Assembly: GCA_003116975.1 (NCBI GenBank)
Contig: BGKB01000174.1
Span: forward strand, 83,502-147,501
Reading direction: 5' to 3'
DNA from: Aurantiochytrium sp. KH105
Taxonomy: Eukaryota; Sar; Bigyra; Thraustochytrida; Thraustochytriidae
Length of the DNA stretch: 64,000 nucleotides
The notes under the pieces: generated by a model
The model's input: the letters and a program-made list of their open reading frames with translations, nothing else
What the model was told of the DNA's origin: nothing
Databases searched by the model: none
Made by a program: the position numbers and the translations under genes
Shown here: positions 49,877-60,483 of the stretch, piece by piece
Layout: each line of letters opens with the position of its first letter
Numbering within the stretch: the stretch's first letter is position 1

Positions 49877-52694
49877 CAAGGCAACCATGGCCAGTGGACA
49901 TCCTCCGCGACACCCTCGGACGTCCTCACTCAAAGCCTCGGAGACGCAAACAGTCCCGCAGGCGACTGCTCATGCTCAGGTGCAGACCCAGTCGCAACCG
50001 CCAAAACAGCAACAGCAGCAACAGCAGCAACAGCAAAATGGTGGATTTCCTTCCATGCCGCAGAATATGTATCCCATGCCTCAAGAGCGCATGTATGGTT
50101 TTCCGCCGCCCTTTCTGCCTTTTGCAGATCCCACCGTAGATATGAGTTTAGACCGTGGCCAGCTCCTCACCTATATGTGCGCCGTCCACTCGGCGCTCAA
50201 GGCGCAGCCATGGTGCAAATCGATCAAGCTCATTAAGAGCTCGTCAATGCCGGTCATCAAAATGAAGGCCGTCAATATGCTTTCAAATGGCGCGGCTACG
50301 GGACCCGAGATTCCCGTTGATATTTCCTTTCGCACGAGTGACCATTATGGTCTGCAAGCCCGTGATTTCGTCTTGCAGCTTACCGACGAACTCTCCGGCG
50401 TACTGCGGCCCCTCGTGCTTATTCTTAAGCGCCTTTTGCGCGAGTACGACCTCCACGATGTCTACAAGGGAGGCCTCGGCTCGTACTCTTTGACAACGCT
50501 CGTTGTCTTCTTTCTCTTGCGTGTAGGCTTTGTCATCTCTGGCGAGATGCCTCGAATGAATCCCATGCTCCCGCCGCCACGCATGGCGACACCCCACCCT
50601 TCGACGGCCGCCCCGGCCTCTGGTGTCACCCCTATCGGCGGATCCGCGCCCTCCACGCCTGCGGCAACAGCCACCTCGCATCAACAACAGCAGCAACAAC
50701 CATCGTCCTTTTCGCAAATGCCCACAAGTGAGCGGCTAGCAGGGTCGCCGGCGTCGGCAGGGGCACCCCCTACGATTCCGTCGCCCAGCCTGATGGGATC
50801 GCCATTGCAGCAACCCATGTCGGCACCCGCAACACCGCGGTCGCGCTTCCCCATGGTTGAGCTCGACAATCTGCCTCCTTTGTACAAACCTGAGGATCTC
50901 GAACAGAGACAGCAGCGACGGCAGCGTCGTCACCGCAACAACCGCAAATATAGCGTCGGCAGCGCTGCCAGCCGTGCGAGTACAATCAGCAGCAACACGA
51001 GCAGCACTGGCCTGAACCACCTCACAGCCAGCAACAGCAACAACAATAACAACCACGATGAGGTCTCTCTCCATGACTTTCATGACGAGGACTCTCAAGG
51101 CGACCTCGATAGCAACGCTGCCAGCGATGATGACCGTACTACGGTAGGGGACGAAGCCACAGCTGCTTCCTCAGACGCTGAGATTCTACTAAAGGCGGCC
51201 CAAGTCGTAGAATGCGCGACGCGCGAGAGCCGCAAGTGGTTGCGCGAATATATTCAAAACGACTGCCGTGGGACAGTCAATGTGGGTGTGCTTCTCATGG
51301 GCTTTTTGCAAATGTTCTCGCGACCATCGCGTGGCGGTCTCGACCTCGAACAGCTCGAGCTCTCAATTTTGCGTCGTGGTTCGATTCGTGTGCAGCGCCG
51401 ACGACGTGATTCCGATGGTTTACTCCAGCAACTCTCGCCCCTTTGCGTGCGCGACCCTGTGCGCCGGAGCCACTGCCTTGGCTCGGGGTCATTTAACATG
51501 TATATGGTGCAACAACGCTTCGGGCAGCTGCACGAGCTTCTCATGCATCGTCCAAACCAGCTCTCCGACTTGCTTGCCATCGAAGTGCACCCAAGTGCAT
51601 CGCAAGCACCATCGCCGGACGCTGGCCCCATGCCGGGAATGCCTTCCGGTGGAGCACACGGTTTTGGCCCCATGGCTGTACCGCCGTACGGAGGCATTTC
51701 TGGCTTCGTGCCCTTTATTCCGGTGGGATTCAACAACTCGCAGATGATGTCACTGCCTATGCATCTCGTGAGTCCGCTCGGATACATGCAGCCTGGCACA
51801 CCAACATTTGCGACGGGTACAGACCAGAGCAAGTCTGCGTCTGCGGGTGCAACCTCGAGTGATGAACAGGGCAAAGAGGATTCCGCGAAGAGTGCTGCCA
51901 CGAGTGAGTCTTCGAACCAAGAGTCCCAAGCAAGGACGTCTGCAACATCGTCTCCGGAACTCAGTCCGTCGGCTGCGCAACAGCAGTTCATGCAAGGTCT
52001 TAGCCCGAGACCCATGGGCTTCCCGATGCCCATGCCCTTTGGCGGCTATCCTGGCATGTCTGCCCCCGCTGGCTACGGATATCCTGGATATCCGCAGGTC
52101 TCTCCAGCCGGTTCAAGTCAAGGGGAAGGCCATACTTTTTCGGAGGCGCAAAGCCAAGGGCAACAGAAGCAGCAGCAGCAAAAGGGTGCAGCCGGTAAGA
52201 AGGAGCGTGGCACGCAAGCATCCCAAGCCCAGCATCACGCGACGCAGACGATGGCACCGCAAGTCAAGGGAACACAAACGTACCCACCCATGGCACCTTC
52301 GTGGATGGATCAGCGAAACATGGTCATGTGGCCAGCGCACCCTGGATTCTCAGGCGACATTCCCCAGAGCCCAGCCATGAACCGCGTTCCCGAAGAAGGT
52401 TGCACGATTGTAGCTCGCAACATTCCCTACGAGGCCTCCGCCGAAGACTTTGCCGAGCTCGAAGAAAAGTTCCGGTCCCATGGTGAAGTTTTGTACGCAA
52501 CCCAATCTGCTGCGCGAGGATCTCTCTACATTACATATGTTACTGAACGCGAAGCGCGCCGGGCCATGTCCAAGCTTCAGGGCCACCAAATTTTGGACCG
52601 CGAGATCCGCATCAAGTTTTATCGCGATCTAGTCAATGAGCAAAGCTTTTTCCCTCGCTCCTTTTACCAGCATCGTCAGCCCTTTTCTACATGA
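48120..52694 (+). CDS. DCD domain + Trf4/PAPD5-like nucleotidyltransferase + RRM fusion
   Basis: 1,524 aa from the ATG at 48120 (the upstream extension starts only with GTG). Residues about 18-140 resemble a DCD (Development and Cell Death) domain: GILFKCNAATLES, GTAVFILDTELEELHTGFEA and AQIRIRRVRRCAPI. Residues about 335-440 and 680-800 form a split non-canonical poly(A) polymerase core: GSFATGLWLPGQSDLDLLI (Gly-Ser and two Asp), VDISF (third Asp) and GGLGSYSL. The PAP-associated half resumes at about 1055-1140 (VGVLLMGFLQMF) after another insertion. The two insertions are long, Gln/Ser/Pro-rich and disordered. An RRM sits at about 1428-1502 (TIVARNI, GSLYITYV). All three metal-binding Asp are present, so it should add nucleotides to RNA 3' ends, with the RRM helping target choice. 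Confidence 0.87.
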
Positions 52695-53161
52695 ACGGGT
52701 CGCTCGCTTTCCTGTGGTGGCTTCCATCTCTTTCAATTTTATAATCCTCTCACGCACACCTATACACGCACCTTTTGCATACATTTGATTCATGATTTGA
52801 TCAAGATTTGATATGATGATAAAACGTAGAAGTTTGTTTTGCTTATTCTTCTTCTTCTCCCCCCCTCCCACAAGGCCGACCGACAATCACTCCGAGGCCC
52901 GCGAATTTCGACTTCATAGACTTGTGCGCAAACAAACAACTGCAAGCTGAAGGAAAATCCCGGCACGGCTGTCACTCCTGGCACAGAAAGAGGCCACCCG
53001 ACGGTCGCGGCCCGTCACGATCAAAAAAACTGTAACGGGTTTGGACGAGGAAAGACAACGACGGAAAGAGCACAGACCCTGATCAAGGCGAGGCGAGGCG
53101 AGGCGAGGCGAGACACCCGCTTGGGCACGCGGCCTGGGCTCGCCGGGGCGCACCAGCGACC
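52695..53161. other. Spacer between the nucleotidyltransferase and kinesin genes
   Basis: 467 bases with an AGGCG pentamer array at about 53088-53112. No gene is recognised. Confidence 0.45.
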
Positions 53162-55840
53162 ATGGAGACCGCGGCCGGGCACGCGAGAGACTTTGGGTTC
53201 GCGGCGCTGCCGGAGGGCCTCCTGGGCCTCGCGGCGCGACTCGAGGAACTCGGCGGGTCCCAGGACAGCGCTGCTCGCGTGGCGCCCTTGGAAATCTATG
53301 TCCGCGTGCGCGGGACGCATGCCACAACAGCGGCGCAAATAAAGGCGGGCGGCGGCCAAGGCGCGGCGAGGGCGAGCACGCGGGGCATGGAGCAATTGCG
53401 GAAATCGGAAAGGCTCCTCGACGATCTTGCGCGGAGGGGCGATGTCGATGTCGACGTGCTCCGTCTCGCTGCAGCCCGTGGCGCCCAAGATGGCGAGCAT
53501 GAGAGAGCGCATGTTTGGGTCGAAGGCGGTCGCGACGTGGTTCTTCGGCAACCTGACTCGCGCAAGCTGCAGAAATTCCGATGCAGTGCCGGTTTTTCAC
53601 GACTTGCGAGCGACACGGATGTCAGTCAACCGCTTGCCGAGAACATTGTCAACGCATGGCTGCTCAAGGGCTTCAACACGACCGTCTTTAGCTGGGGCAA
53701 GTCCGGCGCAGGCAAGACACACACCTTGCTGGGGTCCAGATCGCTTCGTGAGCCCTTGATGATGCCAGACGCCCCCCTGCCCGACTCAAGTGCACGGGAC
53801 TCGGTGCTATGGCAGTCACTCAAGCTCATTTTTGCAAATGTCGGGCTTGATCGCGACAACGCAACTTCAGTTAGTCTTTCGTGCTGGGAAATATCAGCTC
53901 AAGGCAAGATCGTTGATCTCTTGGCGTCGCATGCTCAGGATCCTTTGCGTTCGCGCAAGGACGATTTTGTGGGCGTCTCATGTCGGAACCTAGGCGAAGC
54001 GTCTCAAGTTTTGGAGGCCGCACGGTGTTCGAGCCAAAATTGGACAGAGAGATCGCACGATCGCCATGACACGCTGAAAGCTTTGCGGAATAGGTCTCAT
54101 GCTTTTGTTCGCGTGGCCATCGCACAGCACGATTCGAAAACACTTTCGGTGGGCCATTTTGTAGATTTGGCAGGCCATTCACGACCCAAACCCAAAAGTC
54201 AGGAAGGTCAGCGCCGTCATGCTCAGCTCAATCGACATTTGCTTGGGTGCGAACGTCTACTCAGCGAGCTTTCCCACCTCGAGATATTACGTGCAAGCTC
54301 AGGAAATCTCAGCGCGGCGCGGGACTCGCCGCTCACTCGTACGCTTGCCCGTCTCCTCGCCACAAACAGCAAATGCTTTTGTCTGGCAACACTGACAGAT
54401 TCCTTGGATGACTACAAGGCCAATGTGGCCACAATGCGTGTGGCCACGTGTGCCAGCCTTGTCAACTCTGCGTGCATGCGGGAAAGCGGAGACTCGAATG
54501 CGCTGTTTCCGATACGATTTGTTCCATTCGCCGAGGTCGCGACCCGTGTCGGAGCAGAAGCTACCGGCCCCGGCGATGATCCCTTGTCACGCGCGCGGGA
54601 GCAAGTAGCGACAAAAAATTCTGCCGCAAGACATGAAGATGGTGACATCGGGAGAGAAAAAGACAGCGATCATGCAAACGTACACGACGAAACAGATGAA
54701 GACACTGCCACCTCCGGGCCCGGGGATCTGGAGTTTGAAGACCATGATCCTCGAGACGATAGGGGGACGGGCCGCGTTGGGGAGGCACTTCGGGAGCTGG
54801 CACTGGAGAAGAAATCCTCAACTCCAACTCGAATGCGCCAGGCTGTCCTTGAAAACCTGCACCACGCCGCGAACGTAGCAAAAGCATACCATGAGGACCA
54901 TCTTGAAGTCACGCTTGTCGACTTGATGACAAACGAGGAGCAAGCCGAGGCAAGGCAACTGCAAGAGGAAATTGAGGCCATCGAAGCGGAACAGGCCCGC
55001 ATGACAAGGAAAAAGCTTGCGGAAAAGCAGCAGATCGAGCGCGAAAATGCGCAGCTACGTGCATGGGCGCGCGACATGCGCGAGAAGTCGCGTGTTGGCT
55101 CAATCATGGGGCTCTTCGAAGATGACCTCGAATGGGCACGACAAAGCTTGTCACGTGTCGAGGCCGCACGAGAACGCACCGACCCCGTTTTGCTCGAGTC
55201 CGAGCGTGGGGCTGTTGTCGTCAATGTAGCCCGAGATTTTGCGCGTTCGCTAAAGTCCGAAATCCGAGGCTTGGACCAAGCTCTCGAGCCATTGCGCAGG
55301 CGCGTGCCGCAATTCGACTCGAGACAACGCTTCATGGACAGTTTGCGTAAGCAGGAGAAACAGCTCGATGAGCGCATGCGCGAGATTGAGAACGAACTGA
55401 ACACACGTCGCGAACGTAAGAATGATCTCGAGTCTGGAGTCAGAGATGCGGAGGCGGAGCGAGCTGCTCTTTCTGCGATGCGAGATGAGCTCGAGGCCTC
55501 GCGCGTCAGGCAGTCAGATGAAACCATTGCCATACGGAAATTTCTTTCGCGCATTGCGAATGAAGACGAGAGGCGCGCTGTGCTGCAAAGGCTTGATACG
55601 CGCCAGCAAGATCCGCAGGCGTATCCGTATGGAACGGGAATCTCTCGCGGGGTACAGGTTCTCTTGCGCCGGCTCGATGGGCTGGTAAGCCGGCAAGCAG
55701 CCTTTATGGCACCGCATCAAGCTTCGTTGCGCACAGCATTGGAGAAGATGGGCACGCAATTGCTCTTGGTTGAGAATCGTGAGTCGAAGCTCCTGGAGGC
55801 AATGGAAGATATGATTGATGAGGAAAATCAGCCGCACTAG
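53162..55840 (+). CDS. Divergent kinesin-like protein
   Basis: 892 aa from the ATG at 53162. The motor region (about 45-440) is recognisable but altered. The P-loop is GKSGAGKTHT (near residue 180) instead of GQTGxGKT. Switch I is NRSHAFVRV instead of NxxSSRSH. Switch II is VDLAGHS instead of DLAGSE. A TRTLARLLATNSKCFCLATL segment matches the alpha4-alpha5 region, and LATLTDSLDDYKANVATMRVA the end of the motor. After an acidic linker, residues about 580-890 are coiled coil. The Walker Lys/Thr remain, so nucleotide binding is plausible, but the lost switch residues make normal ATPase cycling doubtful. The subfamily cannot be assigned by eye. Confidence 0.82.
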   Translation: METAAGHARDFGFAALPEGLLGLAARLEELGGSQDSAARVAPLEIYVRVRGTHATTAAQIKAGGGQGAARASTRGMEQLRKSERLLDDLARRGDVDVDVLRLAAARGAQDGEHERAHVWVEGGRDVVLRQPDSRKLQKFRCSAGFSRLASDTDVSQPLAENIVNAWLLKGFNTTVFSWGKSGAGKTHTLLGSRSLREPLMMPDAPLPDSSARDSVLWQSLKLIFANVGLDRDNATSVSLSCWEISAQGKIVDLLASHAQDPLRSRKDDFVGVSCRNLGEASQVLEAARCSSQNWTERSHDRHDTLKALRNRSHAFVRVAIAQHDSKTLSVGHFVDLAGHSRPKPKSQEGQRRHAQLNRHLLGCERLLSELSHLEILRASSGNLSAARDSPLTRTLARLLATNSKCFCLATLTDSLDDYKANVATMRVATCASLVNSACMRESGDSNALFPIRFVPFAEVATRVGAEATGPGDDPLSRAREQVATKNSAARHEDGDIGREKDSDHANVHDETDEDTATSGPGDLEFEDHDPRDDRGTGRVGEALRELALEKKSSTPTRMRQAVLENLHHAANVAKAYHEDHLEVTLVDLMTNEEQAEARQLQEEIEAIEAEQARMTRKKLAEKQQIERENAQLRAWARDMREKSRVGSIMGLFEDDLEWARQSLSRVEAARERTDPVLLESERGAVVVNVARDFARSLKSEIRGLDQALEPLRRRVPQFDSRQRFMDSLRKQEKQLDERMREIENELNTRRERKNDLESGVRDAEAERAALSAMRDELEASRVRQSDETIAIRKFLSRIANEDERRAVLQRLDTRQQDPQAYPYGTGISRGVQVLLRRLDGLVSRQAAFMAPHQASLRTALEKMGTQLLLVENRESKLLEAMEDMIDEENQPH

Positions 55841-56264
55841 GCGAGCACGGAGGGAGGAAGGAAGAGAATGTCATGCAATGAGATGATGTGAGATGAAATG
55901 AAATCGTTGATTTGAAAACAAAAGAAATTCCTTTTGGCTCGCCCCGGGCCCCCTTTTCTTCGCTTCTGTCTTCATTGATCTACTATGCAAGAAAGGAAAA
56001 GAAGAACGAGAGACGAGAAAAAAGTGTCAGGGCTTTTGCGCCAACCCCCCACCCCCCCTATTTTGCTGCTGAAGTGATTGAGTTTCGCAATGCTTCGAGA
56101 CGCGGCTTGCGTTGCCGAGAGTGCTTGACACGTAGGTGATACCCCTTTCACCCACGTTTGACACATACTTGCGTGCAACATCTGGTACTTTTCCCTTCTT
56201 TTTTTGGGGGGGGGGGAGGGTGTGTGTGGTAAAATTGATGATCGTGCTGGTGTGAGACGCGACG
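55841..56264. other. Convergent 3' interval, kinesin / CEP44
   Basis: 424 bases with a C-run (about 56045-56058) and a T/G homopolymer stretch (about 56199-56216). No gene is recognised. Confidence 0.45.
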
Positions 56265-59093
56265 TCAATTTTCGGACTCCGCCAAGACTGTTTCTGTTTC
56301 ACGGAAACGCTCCTCGATGACCTTGATAAAGTCGTCGATACCTTCGGTGGCGCGCGACACAGCGTCCGCCGAGGACGATGTCGCGGGACTGCGGCTTTGC
56401 GAGGCACTGGATCGCGCATGCGAAGCAGTCCCACGTGCTCCAGACCTGCCAGAACCCGACGCTGAAGAAAGTACCCTCGGTGCAGAGATCGGCCCATTCG
56501 AGGTCGATCCGCGTGCAGCTGAGGCAGTGTGATTCAAGGTTGCATGACGCGTACCTCTCGCTTCTCGCGAGGTGACAGAATGACCCAATTCTGACTCGAG
56601 GGACTCCACCGTGGTGGCAGCAGAAGGCTCGGACATGAGTCTGTGATGCTGAGGCACGGCCGAAAGAGACTGCGACGACGCGCTCGCAATAGAGGAAGCA
56701 CCATTTGACGATGAGTCTTCAACTTGCTGCCGCACGCGTGAGTCGATCTCGGAGATGCGCCGGTCCATGGTCTGCAGGGCCGTGTTGATGCGCTTTTCCA
56801 TGGCGTCGAAACGCTCTGGAATGTGCGCCACGCTTTCAAAGGCCATTGCAATCTTATTCATTTGCGTCACGAGCATGCTCAGGTCAGGTTGTCCTGCTTG
56901 CGTCGACATGGCGGCAGCCATTTGGTCTTGCTTGGGCTCACTTTGCTGTGGAGCGTGCGCTTGGCTGTGCTGGTGCAGCTGGTCTTGCTCGTGATTCGGC
57001 TCGGGTATCGGCGTGCGTGCTGATTGCACAGCGACGGATGCGGGCGCGGCGTCCACGGCGCGAGGAAAACCAGCAGGTCGACCACTTTGCTGGGAGCTGG
57101 GCGTTGAAATTTGTGACGAGGCCGCCCCGTTAGCACTCGTCCCGGAAGGGAGTTTTAATTTGCGCGCAATGTTGCCGCCCCCAGAGCGATCCTTGGCCGG
57201 AGAGAAAGAGCGACCGGAGCGCGAACCGGCGGCCAGAGTGGCGCCAAGCTGATGAGGGCTTGCGGAGCCTTGGCTCGAGGCAGCGCGGCCGCGAGTTCCG
57301 AAGGCAGCCGACATCGGTGCTACCTTGGTGGCAGATACAGGACTGCTTTGTCCGGACTTGGGGCGCGCCATCATCGCCGCAGCCGCCGCGACACTGCCGC
57401 CGCGCTTTGATCCCGCTGAAAGGCTGCCTACGCTGTTGGTGCGGTGCATGCTTGAAGGCGAGGATCCCCGACTGCCGTGGTGGATGCGCGGCGAGGTATG
57501 CGGCTTGTTGAGTTGGGCCGCGAGGGCTTCCTTGCGTTTTGGGCGGTCCAAAAGCTGGGGCGGTGAGCTCACCCAACACTCCAGACCACGCGCAGCGTTG
57601 TTCACGTTCAAATAAGGTGGGTTCCCAGCATGAGGATGATCCCCCAACGCATCGCCGTCTCCGGTCGCGGACGACGAGCCCTGGCTACTTGCATGTGTTT
57701 GCAAATGATGCTGGAACTGATGCGTGTGTGGGTGCAGATGGCCCCGCATGTCAGCTTTGACCCGTATGGGTGCCTGGCGAAAGACGGCAGGCGCAGAAGC
57801 AGCCGATGTGATGGACACTGGGGACACTGGACCAGAGCTGGAGGTAGGACTCTTGAGTTCTTCTGGGCCGTTTCCATTTGCGGGCGTGGTGCCGTTGCTA
57901 CTACCGTCCCCTCCGGTTTGCAGCGTGAGCGTCCGTTTCGAGCGCCACGAGCCCCCGCTCGTGGCCTCTTTGGCGCCATTGCTTGAAGATATTTGTCCTG
58001 GTGTGAGCGCAGCATGCGCTTGCGCCGTATGGGATGAAAAAAATGGCGCGTGCGATGAGGCCGCCGCGCCGGGGTGCGGATGGGGTTGCGAATGAACATG
58101 ATGGTGATGGTTGGCAACTTGATGTTGCTGTTGTTGTTGTTGTTGTTGTTGATGATGATGATGATGATGATGATGCTGTAAAGCAGTAGTATGGGGCGTC
58201 CGCCCTACGCCGTTGCTGCTCCCGTTCTTGGAAGGTTCATGCGCTGCATCAGATCGATGATACGCGCCAGTGTGATTGGCTTCAGCCATGCCGTTTTGTT
58301 GTTGCCTGCGTGTTGCTCGCGCTTCGCCCGAGGACCGCACTGCTGTTTTGCGCGTTGGCTTTGCAATGATGGGCACGGCACGGCGTTGACGAAGGGATCG
58401 CCCCACGGCATCTGCTGGTACAGAACCTAAGGAGGAAGCAAAATCGGCGTCTTCCTCGATCTCAACCTCTCCCTCATCGTCATCATCCCTGCTTCGAATG
58501 GCCTTGACGAGAGGCCTATGATCAGCCTCGTCAAGCCGATCGTTACGAAGGCCGCCTCGGTCCACGCCATTGGCCGTGGCGGAGGAGGAAGAGGACTTGG
58601 CACTGCCATTGACGTTGGCATTGATACTTGCTGCAGCAGGCGAGGAGGTCTCACTCGAAGCACTGGGAGGGGTTCGTGAATTACCCGCTGCCTTTTGCAA
58701 ACGTACGAGCTCATCGGCTTTGCGACGACAGAGCTTGACCACGTCGCAAACAAAAATGATTTTCCGCTCCGCAAAACCCGAGGAGAGGAACTGCTCCAGC
58801 GTGAGTGAAGGCCGGTAACTGAATTCATTGCGCACGACGCGAAAGACTCCCTCCAAAAAGGGTCGATCCTGGATAGGATACAGCTGGTAACCCCTCTCGG
58901 AAAGGTACCTTGCTAAGTGGAGCGAGTCGTCGAGAAGAACCTTGTGCAGCAGAGGGAGAAAGCCCGTGGGCTCGCCTCGGGCAACAGCCTCGAGGTCAAC
59001 GTCTTCGTCCTTGACACAAGTACCACGCAGCTCCGAGCGTAGCTTTTCCAGGTTGTTCCGAAGGTCGCCCGTCATGGCCGCAGCGTGTGCCAT
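56265..59093 (-). CDS. CEP44: CEP44-domain centriolar protein
   Basis: 942 aa from the ATG at 59093 (MAHAAAMTGDL); a second ATG six codons on is equally plausible. Residues about 8-135 match the CEP44 N-terminal domain: TGDLRNNLEKLRSEL, GEPTGFLPLLHKVL, RPFLEGVFRVVRNEFSYRPSLTLEQFL and GFAERKIIFVCDVVKL. Human CEP44 binds centriolar microtubules and helps convert centrioles to centrosomes, so a centriole or basal-body role fits a zoosporic protist. The rest is low in complexity, with His and Gln runs (a GAT/GTT microsatellite at about 58124-58178), Ser-rich segments and a short coiled coil (AFESVAHIPERFDAMEKRI) near residue 750. It is far longer than animal CEP44 (about 390 aa). Confidence 0.88.
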   Translation of the reverse strand: MAHAAAMTGDLRNNLEKLRSELRGTCVKDEDVDLEAVARGEPTGFLPLLHKVLLDDSLHLARYLSERGYQLYPIQDRPFLEGVFRVVRNEFSYRPSLTLEQFLSSGFAERKIIFVCDVVKLCRRKADELVRLQKAAGNSRTPPSASSETSSPAAASINANVNGSAKSSSSSATANGVDRGGLRNDRLDEADHRPLVKAIRSRDDDDEGEVEIEEDADFASSLGSVPADAVGRSLRQRRAVPIIAKPTRKTAVRSSGEARATRRQQQNGMAEANHTGAYHRSDAAHEPSKNGSSNGVGRTPHTTALQHHHHHHHHQQQQQQQQQHQVANHHHHVHSQPHPHPGAAASSHAPFFSSHTAQAHAALTPGQISSSNGAKEATSGGSWRSKRTLTLQTGGDGSSNGTTPANGNGPEELKSPTSSSGPVSPVSITSAASAPAVFRQAPIRVKADMRGHLHPHTHQFQHHLQTHASSQGSSSATGDGDALGDHPHAGNPPYLNVNNAARGLECWVSSPPQLLDRPKRKEALAAQLNKPHTSPRIHHGSRGSSPSSMHRTNSVGSLSAGSKRGGSVAAAAAMMARPKSGQSSPVSATKVAPMSAAFGTRGRAASSQGSASPHQLGATLAAGSRSGRSFSPAKDRSGGGNIARKLKLPSGTSANGAASSQISTPSSQQSGRPAGFPRAVDAAPASVAVQSARTPIPEPNHEQDQLHQHSQAHAPQQSEPKQDQMAAAMSTQAGQPDLSMLVTQMNKIAMAFESVAHIPERFDAMEKRINTALQTMDRRISEIDSRVRQQVEDSSSNGASSIASASSQSLSAVPQHHRLMSEPSAATTVESLESELGHSVTSREARGTRHATLNHTASAARGSTSNGPISAPRVLSSASGSGRSGARGTASHARSSASQSRSPATSSSADAVSRATEGIDDFIKVIEERFRETETVLAESEN

Positions 59094-59173
59094 CTTCCTT
59101 CGTTGGCGCTCTCGGCCGAGATCTCGGGGTCCGCAACGGCGCCGACGTTGCGACGGGGTGCTTGCGTGCTTGC

Positions 59174-59219
<46 letters not shown>

Positions 59220-60483
59220 TGCTGTAACGAACGAACGCGGCCTCTTTTCCTTCTCGCCGCAGCCTTCTCCCTCGCGCGCGACCGCGAGCCACGCGGAGCG
59301 CGGAGCAGCGGAGCAGCGCAGCGCAGCGCGACGGGGCGCCACGCGGAGCAGCGCGACGCGGGCGGGAGGCGGGCGAGCCGGGGTCGCGCGGTTGGGCGCG
59401 AGCCCTGCCCGCCGGCGTCGGCGCCGCGCGAGCCCGGCGCGGCCCGGGCCGGCGCCGCGCGTCCGCAGGGCGCCGCGGCGCTCTCGCGGGGGTGCCGCCT
59501 GACGCCGCCGGCGCGCCGCCCAGCAGGCGGCGCAGGCGCTCCGCGCGCCGCTCGCACGCGGGCGTCGCGTCGCCTCGCGCGGGCTCTCGGGTCGGGTCTG
59601 CGCGGCGCGGCGCGGGCGCCGGGCCTCCGCGGCGGCGCGCACTTGCGGGGCGCCGCGCGCAAGTGGGCTATCGCCCGCCGCAAGTCGGGTATAGCCCCGC
59701 CGCAAGTCGGGCTCTGCGCGGNCGGGCGCCGGGCCTCCGCGGCGGCGCGCACTTGCGGGGCGCCGCGCGCAAGTGGGCTATCGCCCGCCGCAAGTCGGGT
59801 ATAGCCCCGCCGCAAGTCGGGCTCTGCGCGGGGCGCGCCCCTGGCCCGTCCGTCCCGCAACGACGCGGGGATCGCTCGCGAGGCGCGCCGCGGGATGCAC
59901 TGAGAATGGCCGTCGGGGAAGATCGAGGTCTGAGCCTGGGCCTGGCAGCGGGCAGGCTTGTGGAGAGCGGCGATGAGCAAGTCGAGATGCACGGCCGTCG
60001 GATCCGTGTTGACTTTTTGGGGGGGTGGGTTGTGTCGCTTTGGAAATCGGAGGACGTTTGACTTGGCGCATGACGACTGAAGCTTGTAGGACTGTAGAAT
60101 CCCAAAGACCTGACGTCATTGGTGTGAAAAAAAGCTCAATCAAGACCAGGCTCAAGACCAAGAGTCATGGAAAGAGATGGAAACACGGTCGCAGACGCAA
60201 CAACTTGTGTTTTGTCATGAGAGAACCCGACTGCGGCTGCTTTTTACAGGTTTGCACCTGCTGATGATTAGCTTTCGCGTGAGGAAAGTAATTTTTTATG
60301 AAAAATAGGACAAAATTCCAAGCCAAGCAGGCAGGCCAGTTCTTTGCAGAGATACAGAAAGAAGAAGTGGCAATCAGGAAAAGGAGAAGACTTGAAAAGT
60401 TGTTTTCTGAGATAGGTTTCCGTGACGTCGTAGGAACGGTGGAGTAAAAAAAATGCGTGAAATGCAATGGCCGGCTCATTTGA
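59094..60483. other. Interval upstream of CEP44 and downstream of the aminotransferase
   Basis: 1.4 kb containing a GCGT tetranucleotide array (about 59161-59218), extreme GC content to about 59850, the 109-bp duplication with an N, and a more balanced 600 bases near the aminotransferase 3' end. No gene is supported. Confidence 0.5.
59613..59831. repeat. Exact 109-bp direct duplication flanking a single N
   Basis: 59613-59721 and 59723-59831 are identical, separated only by the undetermined base 59722. Each copy carries three CAAGTSGGSTAT-type motifs at about 22-base spacing, the same motif as the cluster at 38954-39120. The layout suggests two contig ends with the same overlap joined by a one-base gap. 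Confidence 0.9.
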
